In this document: positions 41,733-52,116 of the stretch, one piece after another
Position numbering within the stretch: the stretch's first letter is position 1
How the letters are laid out: each line of letters begins with the position of its first letter
Assembly: GCA_019449415.1 (NCBI GenBank)
Contig: JAGRPP010000026.1
Span: 97,801-161,800 of the forward strand
From: Geothrix sp.
GTDB lineage: Bacteria > Acidobacteriota > Holophagae > Holophagales > Holophagaceae
Direction of reading: 5' to 3'
Length of the DNA stretch: 64,000 bases
Made by a program: the position numbers and the translations under genes
The notes under the pieces: model-generated
Database searches by the model: none
The model's input: only the letters and a program-made list of their open reading frames with translations
What the model was told of the DNA's origin: nothing

Positions 41733-43052
41733 TCATGCAGGGTCCTGGCGGGAGGCCTCGGTCCAGCGGGCCGCCTCCCGGGGATCCCTGACCACGCCGT
41801 GGCCTCCGAGGTAGGCCTGGGCCAAGGCGCCCATGGCCTCCCGATGGCCGGCCTCGGCCGCTCGGCGAAACCAGAGCGCGGCGCACGAATCGTCCGGGGG
41901 CATCGACGGCGTGCCCTTCCGGTAGGCCATGCCCAGACGGAAGCAGGCCTCGGGATCTCCCGCCTCGGCCGCTTCGCGCAGGCGGTCTCGGCCCTGCCGC
42001 GGCCGGTCCCGGCGCAGCTGCCACGCCAGCCAGGCCAGCATGATCCCGGGCGGAGCGAGCATCAGCAGGGGCAGGAAGAAGAGCCCGGAAGCACCCACCA
42101 GGAAGAAGGTGACCACCGTGCCCAGCCCCAGCCCCGCCAGCAGGACCGCACCCGCGCCCAGCGCCCAGCGTCCCGCCCGGTGCTGGAGCGCGCGGTCCGC
42201 CAGGTCCTCGAGGCTCTGGAGGAAGCTGGCCCCGGCCTGGACCAGGGGATCCTCCGGGGCGGCGTCATGCCGCAGGAGGCTTCGGCTCAGGGGCGGGTGC
42301 GGAGCCAGGCGCCCGGCGACCTCGGCCCAGTGCCGGGCCTGGTCCGGATCCACCGCCACGCCATCACCCATTGCGTGGGCCTCGGCCAGCCAGGCCGCCG
42401 CGGGGCCGAACCCCGCCAGGGCCGAGGCCTGATACCAGCGGAGCGCCCCCGCCGCATCACCCCGGCCTCCACGGCTCGTGCGCAGCGCTTCCGCCAGCCA
42501 GAAGGCCGCTTCGGGATGTCCCTGTTGCGCGGCCCGGGCCATGCGTTCAAGGCCGGCGGTCTGCCCGCCCGGACCGAAGGCCCCGTCGAGATAGGCCAGC
42601 CCCTCCTGGAACAGGGCTTCGGCCCCGCCCAGGTCTGCCGCCCGCTCCAGGCACCAGTGGGCCTGGCTGGAACGGTGCGCCTCCCTTGTCCATTGGATCC
42701 AGAGGGCCGCGGGATCCAGCGCGAACCGCGCCGCCCAGCGACGGACCCCGCGCTCCAGGTGCGTCAACACCGGCGTGGCGGTCCCCACCATGGCTCCGAT
42801 CAGCACCGCCACGCCGATGCCCCAGATCACCAGGGCCAGCAGGATGGCCCAGCCCACGGCCACCGGGGCCAGGGGCGTCGGCAGCAGCAGCAGCGGCCCC
42901 AGCAGGATCACGGCCAGCCACCCCAGCGGCCGGCCCCAGACGGACCAGCCCGCCCGCAGGGCGACAGGCCGGGCGACAGTCGGTGCGACAGACCGGGTGG
43001 CCGCTGGCGCGGCAGGCCGGGCGACAACTGGCGCAGCAGGCGGGGCGGCCAT
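41733..43052 (-). CDS. Membrane protein with Sel1-like repeats
   Basis: A 439-residue protein. The Ala/Pro/Val N-terminus is followed by two hydrophobic helices (LGWLAVILLGPLLLLP, VAVGWAILLALVIWGIGVAVLIGAMVG), a first group of Sel1/TPR-like repeats (ALFQEGLAYLDG, AAFWLAEALRTS, AAAWLAEAHAMGDGVAVDPDQARHWAEVA), two more helices (LGAGAVLLAGLGLGTVVTFFLVGASGLFFLPLLM), then a second repeat group (ACFRLGMAYRKG... AMGALAQAYLGGHGVVRDPREAARW). Sel1 repeats mediate protein contacts. It starts 2 bases after the thioredoxin-like gene. Confidence 0.8.
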   Translation of the reverse strand: MAAPPAAPVVARPAAPAATRSVAPTVARPVALRAGWSVWGRPLGWLAVILLGPLLLLPTPLAPVAVGWAILLALVIWGIGVAVLIGAMVGTATPVLTHLERGVRRWAARFALDPAALWIQWTREAHRSSQAHWCLERAADLGGAEALFQEGLAYLDGAFGPGGQTAGLERMARAAQQGHPEAAFWLAEALRTSRGGRGDAAGALRWYQASALAGFGPAAAWLAEAHAMGDGVAVDPDQARHWAEVAGRLAPHPPLSRSLLRHDAAPEDPLVQAGASFLQSLEDLADRALQHRAGRWALGAGAVLLAGLGLGTVVTFFLVGASGLFFLPLLMLAPPGIMLAWLAWQLRRDRPRQGRDRLREAAEAGDPEACFRLGMAYRKGTPSMPPDDSCAALWFRRAAEAGHREAMGALAQAYLGGHGVVRDPREAARWTEASRQDPA

Positions 43053-43054
43053 GC

Positions 43055-43612
43055 TCAGCGCGCCTTCAGGGCCTCGTCCAGGGCCCGCCTGGCCCGGCCC
43101 TCCGCGTAGCCCGCCCAGCGCTGCACCAGGCGGCCCTTCCGGTCCACGATGAGTGTGGTGGGGATGCCACTGATCTCGCCGAACGGTTCCAACCCGCGCT
43201 CCCCGTCCGGCAAGTAGGCCGTGAGGCCCAGCCGGGGGTTCTGGGCCAGGAAGGGCTTCACATCGTTCCATCCGTCCCGGTCGACGGAGATGGGCAGCAC
43301 CACGAAGCGGTCGCCACCGGCCTTCTGGAGTTCGGCCACTTCCGGAAGCGATTTGCGGCAGGGAGGGCACCAGGTGGCCCACACATCCACCAGCACCACC
43401 TTGCCCTGGTAGTCCGCCAGGGTGTGCCGGTTCCCCTCGGCATCGCGAAAGGCCACGCGGCTCACATCGACCCCGGCGGAGACTCCGCCCTCCTGACCGC
43501 CCCCGAAGAGGCCCCGCACCGCCACCCCCCCGGCCAGCAGCAGGCCTCCGCCCACCAGGACCGCGGCCGCCAGGGTCCGCCAGCGGGATTCGGGAACATA
43601 AGCGTCGGACAT
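43055..43612 (-). CDS. TlpA/ResA-like membrane-anchored thioredoxin
   Basis: A 185-residue periplasm-facing thioredoxin. The N-terminal membrane anchor is at about 12-33, then a TlpA-type fold with the redox motif WCPPC at 81-85 (VVLVDVWATWCPPCRKS) and the cis-Pro loop GIPTTLIVDRKG. Such proteins reduce periplasmic disulfides, often for cytochrome c maturation. It is the upstream partner of the Sel1-repeat gene in one operon. Confidence 0.92.
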   Translation of the reverse strand: MSDAYVPESRWRTLAAAVLVGGGLLLAGGVAVRGLFGGGQEGGVSAGVDVSRVAFRDAEGNRHTLADYQGKVVLVDVWATWCPPCRKSLPEVAELQKAGGDRFVVLPISVDRDGWNDVKPFLAQNPRLGLTAYLPDGERGLEPFGEISGIPTTLIVDRKGRLVQRWAGYAEGRARRALDEALKAR

Positions 43613-43671
43613 GGGGGCTCCGGGATCAGCCTTGAGGGTACTGCCGCCGGCAGCCGCTTCATACTGGAGGG

Positions 43672-44499
43672 ATGCCCATCCTGTCCGCCTCCGATCTCCG
43701 CCTCCGCCTGCCCGGGGTCCGCCTGCTGGACGCCCGGCAGGGCCCTGCCGATTACGCCGCCGGCCACCTGCCTGGGGCTCTCCATGCGGACCTGAACCGC
43801 CACCTGAGCACGGCCACCGACCCCGACCATGATCCGGCCCGGGGCGGACGCCATCCCCTGCCGCCCCTGGCGCGCTTTGCGGCCCAGGTGGGCGCCTGGG
43901 GCATCGATCCCAACACAGAGGTGGTCGCCTACGATGCCAGCGGCGGGGGGAATGCCGCGGCCCGCCTCTGGTGGATGCTTCGGGCCGTCGGGCACGAGCG
44001 AGTCTTCGTGCTCGACGGCGGCCTTCAGGCGGCCGTCGAGGCCGGCTTGACAGTGACTGTCGAAGTGCCTGCCGTGGCTTCCCTCAGGCCGTACCCGGCG
44101 GAGCGCTGGGCCCTTCCCCTGGCGGACGCGGAGGCGGTGGACGCGATCCGGCAGGACCCCACCCGCCGCCTGCTGGATGTGCGCTCCGCCGAGCGGTGGC
44201 GCGGGGAGAACGAGACCCTCGACCCCATCCCCGGCCACATCCCCGGCTCCCTGAACCTGCCCTGGGCGGACAACCTGGGCCCCGAGGGTCGCTTCAAATC
44301 ACCCGGGGACCTGCGCGCCCAGTACCAAACCCTGCTGGGGGGTGTGCCGCCCAGGTGCCTCACCGTCCATTGCGGCAGTGGCGTCACCGCCTGCCACACC
44401 CTGCTGGCCCTGGAGGTGGCGGGCCTCTCCGGCGCCTCGCTCTATGTGGGCAGCTGGAGCGAGTGGTGCCGCAGCGGTCGGGAGCGGGCGCGGGGCTAG
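43672..44499 (+). CDS. Thiosulfate/3-mercaptopyruvate sulfurtransferase
   Basis: Two-domain rhodanese of 275 residues. The inactive N-domain carries VRLLDARQGPADYAAGHLPGALHADLN. The active C-domain carries RRLLDVRSAERWRG and HIPGSLNLPW, with the catalytic Cys234 in the loop CGSGVTA. The CGSGVTA form is shared by both rhodanese and mercaptopyruvate enzymes (SseA-like). It transfers sulfane sulfur to thiol or cyanide acceptors. It is divergent from the TlpA-like gene. Confidence 0.9.
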   Translation: MPILSASDLRLRLPGVRLLDARQGPADYAAGHLPGALHADLNRHLSTATDPDHDPARGGRHPLPPLARFAAQVGAWGIDPNTEVVAYDASGGGNAAARLWWMLRAVGHERVFVLDGGLQAAVEAGLTVTVEVPAVASLRPYPAERWALPLADAEAVDAIRQDPTRRLLDVRSAERWRGENETLDPIPGHIPGSLNLPWADNLGPEGRFKSPGDLRAQYQTLLGGVPPRCLTVHCGSGVTACHTLLALEVAGLSGASLYVGSWSEWCRSGRERARG

Positions 44500-44557
44500 C
44501 AGGAGCCCACCAACCCGGGTGCGGGAGGAACCCCGGACTTTCGCTAGAGTGAGTGAC

Positions 44558-45763
44558 ATGAACCCCTGGAAGGGCCTTCGAGGCCTCCCCCGCGAAGTCT
44601 GGCTGGTTTGCGCCAGCACCCTGGTCAACCGCCTCGGCACCATGGCCCTGCCCTTCCTCGTGCTCTACCTCACCGAAGGCCGCCGCTGGACGCCGGGCGA
44701 GGCGGGGTTCGGCATGATGGTCTACGGCGTGGGAGCCCTGGCAGCCGGGCCCTTCTCCGGCCGACTGGCGGACCGGCTGGGCCATGTCCAGGTGTTGAAG
44801 GCCAGCCTCTGGTCGTCGGGGTCGCTGCTGCTGCTCCTGCCCTTCGCCACCACCAGGCTGCTGCTCTTCGTCCTCATCTTCCTCTGGGCCGGCCTCACCC
44901 AGGCCTTCTGGCCCAGCGCCATGGCCTTGCTGGCGGACCTCGCCCCGCCCGAGCAGCGCAAGGCCGTCTATGCCCTGCACCGGCTGGCCGTGAACCTGGG
45001 CATGGCCGTGGGGCCGGCGGTGGGGGGTTTCATCGCCCATCGAAGCTACACCTGGGTGTTCTGGACCGATGGACTCAGCACCCTGGCCGGGGCCGCCCTG
45101 CTGGGCCTGCTGCTGAAGACGCCACCCCGGCCTGCCCCCCATCACGACCAGGCGCGGGGTGCCAGCCCGTGGCGGGACCGCCATCTGGCCTTCCTCCTCC
45201 TCCCCTTCGTCCCCCTACTGATGGTGTTCTTCCAGATCGAGGGCACCCTGCCGCTGTGGGTGGTGCGCGACCTGAGCCTGGGTAGCCGCTTTTACGGCCT
45301 GCTGTTCACAGTCAATACCCTGATCATCGTGGCCCTGGAGGTCTCGCTGAACCTCGCCATGGCCCGGTGGCCACATGGCCGGCAGCTCTTCGTCGGGGCG
45401 CTCTGCCTGGCCACGGGCTTCGGCCTGACGGCTTGGGCCACGGGCCGCACCACGCTGATCCTCACCACGGTGATCTGGACCTTCGGCGAAATGATCCTGT
45501 TCCCGGCCATGAGCGACGCCGTGGCCACCCTGGCCCCCCGGGACCGGCGCGGCGAGTACATGGGCCTGCTGTCCCTCTGCTTCGCCGCCGGCCTGGCCCT
45601 GGGGCCCTGGCTGGGCGTGCTGGCCTATGCCAAAGCCGGCCCGCGCGCCGTGTGGCTGTCCGCCTTCGGAATCGCCCTGGGCGCCGGTCTGCTGTTGGCC
45701 CGGTTCCGGACGCCGGACGGCCCCCGGCCGCCCCGGGACCAGCCCCTTCAATCCGCCGGGTAG
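44558..45763 (+). CDS. MFS transporter
   Basis: A 401-residue, 12-helix major facilitator protein. The family loop between helices 2 and 3 reads GPFSGRLADRLGHVQVL, and an equivalent is found in the second half. The N-terminus is MNPWKGLRGLPREVWLVCASTLVNRLGTMALPFLVLYLTEG. It resembles drug/multidrug efflux members (MdtH-like). The substrate is unknown. The ATG at 44558 is the first in a hydrophobic start context. Its end overlaps the convergent gene by 16 bases. Confidence 0.9.
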   Translation: MNPWKGLRGLPREVWLVCASTLVNRLGTMALPFLVLYLTEGRRWTPGEAGFGMMVYGVGALAAGPFSGRLADRLGHVQVLKASLWSSGSLLLLLPFATTRLLLFVLIFLWAGLTQAFWPSAMALLADLAPPEQRKAVYALHRLAVNLGMAVGPAVGGFIAHRSYTWVFWTDGLSTLAGAALLGLLLKTPPRPAPHHDQARGASPWRDRHLAFLLLPFVPLLMVFFQIEGTLPLWVVRDLSLGSRFYGLLFTVNTLIIVALEVSLNLAMARWPHGRQLFVGALCLATGFGLTAWATGRTTLILTTVIWTFGEMILFPAMSDAVATLAPRDRRGEYMGLLSLCFAAGLALGPWLGVLAYAKAGPRAVWLSAFGIALGAGLLLARFRTPDGPRPPRDQPLQSAG

Positions 45764-46209
45764 CCGGGCGCCGGGGGCTCCTTCCGGGCCTGCCGCCGGC
45801 GCTTCAGCGCCTCTTTGGCCTGGGCTTCCAGCGCTTCGTACCGGTGCTTCTGCTCGTCGTTCAGGATCGCGAGGATCCTCCGGTCGTATTCCTGGTGGGC
45901 TGCCTGCGCTTTCCGGAGCTTCTGGTAGGGACGCAGGGAGGCATCACTCTGGATGGCCCGCATCTGGTCCTGGCGCTCCACCAGAATGGGTTTCAGCTGG
46001 GTTTTCTGCGGGTCGGTCAGGCCCAGCTGAGCCGCAAGCCGTTCCACCGCCGCCTCAGGCGCCGCGGGCACCCGATCGGGCGCGGTGGCCACGCGGCGGC
46101 TCGCCGGAACCAGGGGCCCTGGGCTCTGGGCGCGGGCCGAAGCCCAGGCCAGGAGGAGGCCTCCGGCGAAGGCCAGGCGCAGGTCCCATCGAATGAAAAG
46201 GCTCGTCAT
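45748..46209 (-). CDS. Spy/CpxP-like periplasmic protein
   Basis: A 153-residue protein with a signal peptide (TSLFIRWDLRLAFAGGLLLAWASARA) and a helical body with the LTxxQ-type motif (LGLTDPQKTQLKPILVERQDQMRAIQ, LNDEQKHRYEAL). Members act as envelope-stress chaperones or metal sensors. The start at 46209 is preferred because a GGGGGA site lies 7 bases upstream. The ATG at 46233 has none. Confidence 0.75.
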   Translation of the reverse strand: MTSLFIRWDLRLAFAGGLLLAWASARAQSPGPLVPASRRVATAPDRVPAAPEAAVERLAAQLGLTDPQKTQLKPILVERQDQMRAIQSDASLRPYQKLRKAQAAHQEYDRRILAILNDEQKHRYEALEAQAKEALKRRRQARKEPPAPGYPAD

Positions 46210-46289
46210 GGCGGCGTCCCCCAACCCTTCCATGGAGGCCGCAGACCCGTGATCGGTTGAACCGGGCGACCCGGAAAACTTGCGGGCCG

Positions 46290-46754
46290 TCAGACCCGGA
46301 CCGCATCTCCCACGCGGATCACGCCCCCGTCCAGAATCTCGGCGCGCAGACCGCCCCGGTGGATGAGGCCGGGCAGGATCTGGGGTTTGCCCGTCACGCG
46401 GGCGAGGGTGGCGCAGGGTTCACAAAGCTCGTGGCCGCGCAGGCGCACCTCGCCCACGGTGAACTCCCGGCCCACCAGGTGGTTCAGCGCCACCCCTCGG
46501 GTGACGAGGTTGCGGCGCGTCTCCCCCGGGGCGAGGACCAGGTCCAGCTCCAAGGCCAGCGCCTCGATGGCTTCTACCTCGATGAGCGTGATCTGGCGGC
46601 CCGGCTTGGGCTTGGCGGAGAAGCTGCCCGCACGGGTGGCGTAGCGGTCGCCCTCCAGGCCCACCCCCGCGAGGGCGGTGGCTTGGGGCACGCCGCGCAT
46701 GGAGGCCTCGGCCTCCGCGGCGAGATGGATGGACTCGACTCGGCCTGGGGTCAC
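46290..46754 (-). CDS. MOSC-domain protein
   Basis: A 154-residue MOSC (Moco sulfurase C-terminal) protein: VESIHLAAEAEASMRGVPQATALAGVGLEGDRYA, ITLIEVEAIEAL, RRNLVTRGVALNHLVGREFTVGEVRLRGHELCEPCATLARV, where the GHELCEPC cysteine is the likely sulfur carrier. The GTG start at 46754 has a strong GGAGGAGGAGG 5 bases upstream, favouring it over the ATG at 46790. It probably works in sulfur transfer to metal cofactors. Confidence 0.88.
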   Translation of the reverse strand: MTPGRVESIHLAAEAEASMRGVPQATALAGVGLEGDRYATRAGSFSAKPKPGRQITLIEVEAIEALALELDLVLAPGETRRNLVTRGVALNHLVGREFTVGEVRLRGHELCEPCATLARVTGKPQILPGLIHRGGLRAEILDGGVIRVGDAVRV

Positions 46755-46817
46755 GGACACCTCCTCCTCCAGTGTCCGGGAAACGGCCACGGCCTGCCAC
46801 GCGGGAATGGCGCGGAA

Positions 46818-47222
46818 TCAATCCCTGATCAGGTCCCGGCGGTCCACCAGCCGGAAGGTCCGCCCCTTCCACTGGGCCGCCTGGGGTTCGATCTGCACCG
46901 ATGCCGGTGGAATCCGTTCCGCCTTGCCCCGGTTCTTGGGATAGAGAAAGACCTGCTCGATCTCCCGGAAATCCTCCCGGTCCTCCGGGAACATGATGTA
47001 GCGCACCAGCCAGCCATCCGGAGCGGCATAGGCCTCGTAGCTGTAGTGGCGGCAATCGGGATCCGCCAGCAGATGGGAATCCAGGCGCAGCCAGGCCGGG
47101 GGCGCCGGATCGGCCTGGAAGCCCGGAATGGCCCCAGAGGCCCGGACGCCGGCCGGTTCCAGGGGCGGCTGCGCAGCCCCTGGAACCAGGACCAACAGGC
47201 AAGTCAGGATCGTTTTCAACAT
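46818..47222 (-). CDS. Hypothetical secreted protein (134 aa)
   Basis: Signal peptide (MLKTILTCLLVLVPGAAQ), then a small soluble domain (WLRLDSHLLADPDCRHYSYEAYAAPDGWLVRYIMFPEDREDFREIEQVFLYPKNRG). No family is recognised. It sits upstream of the MOSC gene on the same strand with a 63-base gap. Confidence 0.6.
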   Translation of the reverse strand: MLKTILTCLLVLVPGAAQPPLEPAGVRASGAIPGFQADPAPPAWLRLDSHLLADPDCRHYSYEAYAAPDGWLVRYIMFPEDREDFREIEQVFLYPKNRGKAERIPPASVQIEPQAAQWKGRTFRLVDRRDLIRD

Positions 47223-47320
47223 GAAGGAACTCCGGGGATTATGAAATTCCCGCCGATGTCCTTCATTTTCCCATCACCCAGGCGTGGATGGGGTAATCAG
47301 ATTGTGACTTGTGCGGCAAT

Positions 47321-48535
47321 TCAGCCCTGAAGCACGGCTTCCAGCTGATCCACCGCCCAGTCGATCTGCTCCTTGGTGATCACGAGGGGCGGCGCGAGGC
47401 GGATGATCTGCTCGTGGGTGTCCTTGCAGAGCATGCCGCGGTCCTTGAGCTGGTAGCAGTAGGGGCGGGCCTTCCCGGCGCTCTCCTTCAGCTGCACGCC
47501 GGCCCAGAGACCCCGCACGCGCACCAGTTCCACCTTGTCGGACTTCATGCCCTTCAGGCGCTTGGCGAAGTACTCGCCGAGCTCGGCGGCGCGCTCCACC
47601 AGCTTTTCGTCCACCAGCACATCAAGGGCTGCGCTGGCCACGGCGCAGGCCAGCGGATTGCCGCCGTAGGTGCTGCCGTGGATGCCGGGGGTGAACACAT
47701 CCATGACCTCGTCGTTGGCCAGGAAGGCGCTCACGGGGTAGTAGCCGCCACTGAGGGCCTTGCCGATGGTGATGCCGTCGGGGCGGATGCCCTCGTGCTC
47801 GAAGGCGAACAGCTTGCCCGTGCGGCCCAGACCGGACTGGATCTCGTCGAGCACCAGGAGGCAGTTGTTCTTCGTGGCGAGGTCGCGCAGGCCCTTGAGG
47901 AAGCCGTCGGGCGGGATGACCACGCCGCCCTCGCCCTGGATGGGCTCCATGAAGATGGCGCAGGTGTTGGGGTTGATCGCCTTCTTCACCGCCTCCAGGT
48001 CGCCGTAGGGCACGATCACGAAGCCGGGGGTGAAGGGGCCGAAGCGGCTGGTGCTGTCGGGATCGGTGCTGAAGCCCACGATGGTGGTGGTGCGGCCGTG
48101 GAAGTTGCCGTCGGCCACGATGATCTCGGCCTTGCCGTACTCGATGCCTTTCTTGTCGTAGCCCCACTTGCGCATGGCCTTCAGGGCCGTTTCGACAGCT
48201 TCGGCTCCGCTGTTCATGAGCAGGGCCTTGTCGAAGCCCGTGAGCTTGCAGAGCTTCTCGAGCAGCGGGGGGAACTGGTCGTTGCGGAAGGCGCGGCTGG
48301 TGAGCGCCAGCGTCTTGATCTGGGCGATCATCGCCTCGCCGATCTTCGGGTGGTTGTGCCCCTGGTTCACGGCGGAGTAGGCGGCCAGGAAGTCCATGTA
48401 CTTCTTGCCGTCCACATCCGTGAGGAAGACGCCCTCGCCCTTGGTGCAGACCACATCGAGGGGATGGTAGTTGTGGGCGCCGTACTGGTTTTCCTGCTGG
48501 ATCAGCGCTTCGGATTTCGCGGCGAGGGTGGCCAT
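47321..48535 (-). CDS. rocD: Ornithine--oxo-acid aminotransferase RocD
   Basis: Converts ornithine and 2-oxoglutarate to glutamate semialdehyde and glutamate, 404 residues. It is a class III PLP aminotransferase: NYHPLDVVCTKGEGVFLTDVDGKKYMDFLAAYSAVNQGHNHPKI, LLMNSGAEAVETALK, LVLDEIQSGLGRTGKLFA and the PLP lysine in GITIGKALSGGYYPVSAF, then HGSTYGGNPLA. NYHPLDVV near the start separates it from ArgD. It stands alone behind a 230-base divergent gap. Confidence 0.95.
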   Translation of the reverse strand: MATLAAKSEALIQQENQYGAHNYHPLDVVCTKGEGVFLTDVDGKKYMDFLAAYSAVNQGHNHPKIGEAMIAQIKTLALTSRAFRNDQFPPLLEKLCKLTGFDKALLMNSGAEAVETALKAMRKWGYDKKGIEYGKAEIIVADGNFHGRTTTIVGFSTDPDSTSRFGPFTPGFVIVPYGDLEAVKKAINPNTCAIFMEPIQGEGGVVIPPDGFLKGLRDLATKNNCLLVLDEIQSGLGRTGKLFAFEHEGIRPDGITIGKALSGGYYPVSAFLANDEVMDVFTPGIHGSTYGGNPLACAVASAALDVLVDEKLVERAAELGEYFAKRLKGMKSDKVELVRVRGLWAGVQLKESAGKARPYCYQLKDRGMLCKDTHEQIIRLAPPLVITKEQIDWAVDQLEAVLQG

Positions 48536-48765
48536 GGGAGCTCCGGGATGGAATGGCGGGATGGGAATGGATGGCTACCGAATGAGAAAAAGCCAGTGTA
48601 GGCCGGCGGGCCTTGATTGTCAGGGATCTCAAGGCTTCCTTGACGAAGTGTCATGGCCCATCCCCCGGAGCCCTCCGCCCGGCCGGCGGTGGAATCCCGC
48701 CGCTGGGCGGAAGGATGGGACAATGGGGTCCCCTATCCAGTACGGTGTTGCCTCCGGAGACCCCC

Positions 48766-49506
48766 ATGAGCGATCAGTCCTCCTCCCTGTACGGTGACCA
48801 GCCCGAAGTGCCGCAGCCCAAGGCCCCGGGGCTCATCGACCAGATCGTCGGCGTCTTCACGGCCCCCGTGGAGCTCTTCCAAAAGCTCAACAAAGCCCCC
48901 AGCTGGGGCTGGGCCCTGGGGGTCCTCGTCGTGGCCGCCCTGGTGGTCACGGTGATCTGGGGCCTGCGGGTGGATGTGGAGGAGATGCTCCGGCCCATCC
49001 TGGAGCGCAATCCCCAGGTCCAGGCCTCGCAGATCGACATGATCATCGAGATGCAGAAGAAGTTCGTCCTGCCCTTCGGCATCATCGGCGCCCTCTTCGG
49101 CACCGCCGCGGCCATGGCCCTGGTGGGGCTCTTCTACTGGCTGATCGGCAAGGCCCTGCCCGAGGCCGAAGCCCCCTCGTACCCGCAGGCCCTCAGTGCC
49201 GCCGTGGTCCCCACCCTGGTGCGGCTGCCCCATACCCTGCTCCTGATCGTCATCTGCCTGGTGCGTCCCATCGGCGGCCTCACCCCCGAGAAGCTCGCCC
49301 CAACCTCCCTGGGCTACTTCATGCATGTGGAGAACCTCAAGCTCCACGCCTTCCTCTACAGCATCGACCTGTTCTACCTGGCCGAGGCCGTGCTGACCTA
49401 TTTCGCCCTGCGCCACCTCGTCCGCATGAAGACCTCCGGAGCCCTCATCTGCGTGCTCCTGCCCATGGCCTTCGGCATCGGCCTCCGCATCCTCGGAGCC
49501 AAGTAG
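48766..49506 (+). CDS. YIP1-family membrane protein
   Basis: A 246-residue protein: soluble N-terminus, LIDQIVGVFTAPVELFQKLNKAPSW, then five predicted helices (WALGVLVVAALVVTVIWGL, LPFGIIGALFGTAAAMALVGLFYWLIG, LVRLPHTLLLIVICLVRPI and two more). It is related to the protein at 33655 in layout. Its stop is directly followed by the ATG of the MacA-like gene, so it belongs to that exporter operon. Confidence 0.8.
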   Translation: MSDQSSSLYGDQPEVPQPKAPGLIDQIVGVFTAPVELFQKLNKAPSWGWALGVLVVAALVVTVIWGLRVDVEEMLRPILERNPQVQASQIDMIIEMQKKFVLPFGIIGALFGTAAAMALVGLFYWLIGKALPEAEAPSYPQALSAAVVPTLVRLPHTLLLIVICLVRPIGGLTPEKLAPTSLGYFMHVENLKLHAFLYSIDLFYLAEAVLTYFALRHLVRMKTSGALICVLLPMAFGIGLRILGAK

Positions 49507-50753
49507 ATGGCGTCCCGGAACACCAAGCTCCTACTCGGCGGGGCCGCCGCCCTTGTCATCCTGATCGTCCTCGGCATCGCCTTCGGCGGCGCCAAGGATG
49601 AGGACAGCGCCTATTCCTGGGATGCGGTGGGCCGCGGCGACATCCGCGAGACCATCAGCGCCAGCGGCGAGATCCGCGCCAAGACCCAGATCAACATCGG
49701 CACCTCCGTGGCCGGCGAGATCAAGGCCATCCATGTGAAGGACGGCCAGGATGTGAAGGCGGGCGACCTGCTCGTCAGCATCGACCAGGAGCGCCTCAAG
49801 CAGGCCCTGGCCCAGGCCCAGGGCCTGCTTGAGGCCGCACGGCAGGACGCCTCCCGCCTCGAGGCCGCCATGCGCCGCGCCGTGGACAGCTTCCCGCGCT
49901 ACGAGGCCCTGCGCCAGCAGGGGCTCATGTCCGACGAGGACTTCCGCCAGCAGAAGCTCGCCAAGGAGAGCGCCGTCCTCTCCTACAACAGCGCCCGGGC
50001 CAATGTCGCCCAGAGCGATGCCAACCTGAAGGCCATGCAGGACGGCCTGTCCAAGGCCACCCTGCGCGCGCCCATCACGGGCCGGGTCACGAGCCTGAAG
50101 GCGGAAAAGGGCGAGACCGCCATTCCCGGCATGAGCAACCTGCCGGGCGCCACGCTGATGGTCATCTCCGACATGAGCGAGATGCAGGCGGAGATCAAGG
50201 TCAACGAAAGCGAAGTGGTGCGCACGAAGGTGGGCCAGACCGCCCAGGTCACCGTGGAGTCGCTGCCGGGGAAGGTCTTCCCGGGCTCCGTCATCGAGGT
50301 GGCCACGGGCACGGAAAAGACGGGCACGGACGCCAACCTCTACAAGGTGAAGGTGCTGCTCCAGGGCCAGGCGTCGGACCTGGGCCAGCTGCGGCCCGGC
50401 ATGAGCACCCGCGCCGTGATCCTCACCCGCGAGGCCAAGGGCGTGCTGCGCGTCCCCCTGCAGGCCGTGCTCGAGCGCGAGGGGAATCCCGACGAGGCCC
50501 AGAAGCAGGGCCTCCTGGCCCCCATGACCCGCAACATCGTCATGGTCTTCAAGGGCGGCAAGGCCCAGGAGCGGACCGTGCAGGTGGGCATCGCCAACAC
50601 CCAGTTCTTCGAGCTCAAGGAGGGCCTGGCCGAGGGTGACAAAGTGCTCACGGGGCCCATCCGGAAGCTGAAGGAGCTGAAGGACAAGGCCACGGTGACG
50701 CTGCGCGCCCGATCGGACAGCGATCTGGCGAAGGTCAAGGACACGAAAAAATA

Positions 50754-50754
<1 letters not shown>
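49507..50754 (+). CDS. MacA-like periplasmic adaptor (HlyD/RND type)
   Basis: A 415-residue membrane-fusion protein. A single N-terminal helix (LLLGGAAALVILIVLGIAFGG) is followed by the barrel-sandwich entry (ISASGEIRAKTQINIGTSVAGEIKAIHVKDGQDVKAGDLLVSID), a coiled-coil hairpin (about 100-175), LRAPITGRVTSLKAEKGETAIPG, and a beta-barrel and proximal domain. It would bridge the inner-membrane permease to an outer-membrane channel. It overlaps the next gene by one base. Confidence 0.92.
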
Positions 50755-51977
<1,223 letters not shown>

Positions 51978-52116
51978 CTCCGCGCCTTGGGATCCCACGG
52001 CTCCGCCGACAACCCCCAGCGCGTCCTCCCGCTCCGCCTTGCCTCGCGGATGGGGCCCGTCCCATCGAGTCCTCCGGTACGAGTAGACTGATCGTCCGTC
52101 TCGATCGGAGTTGAAG

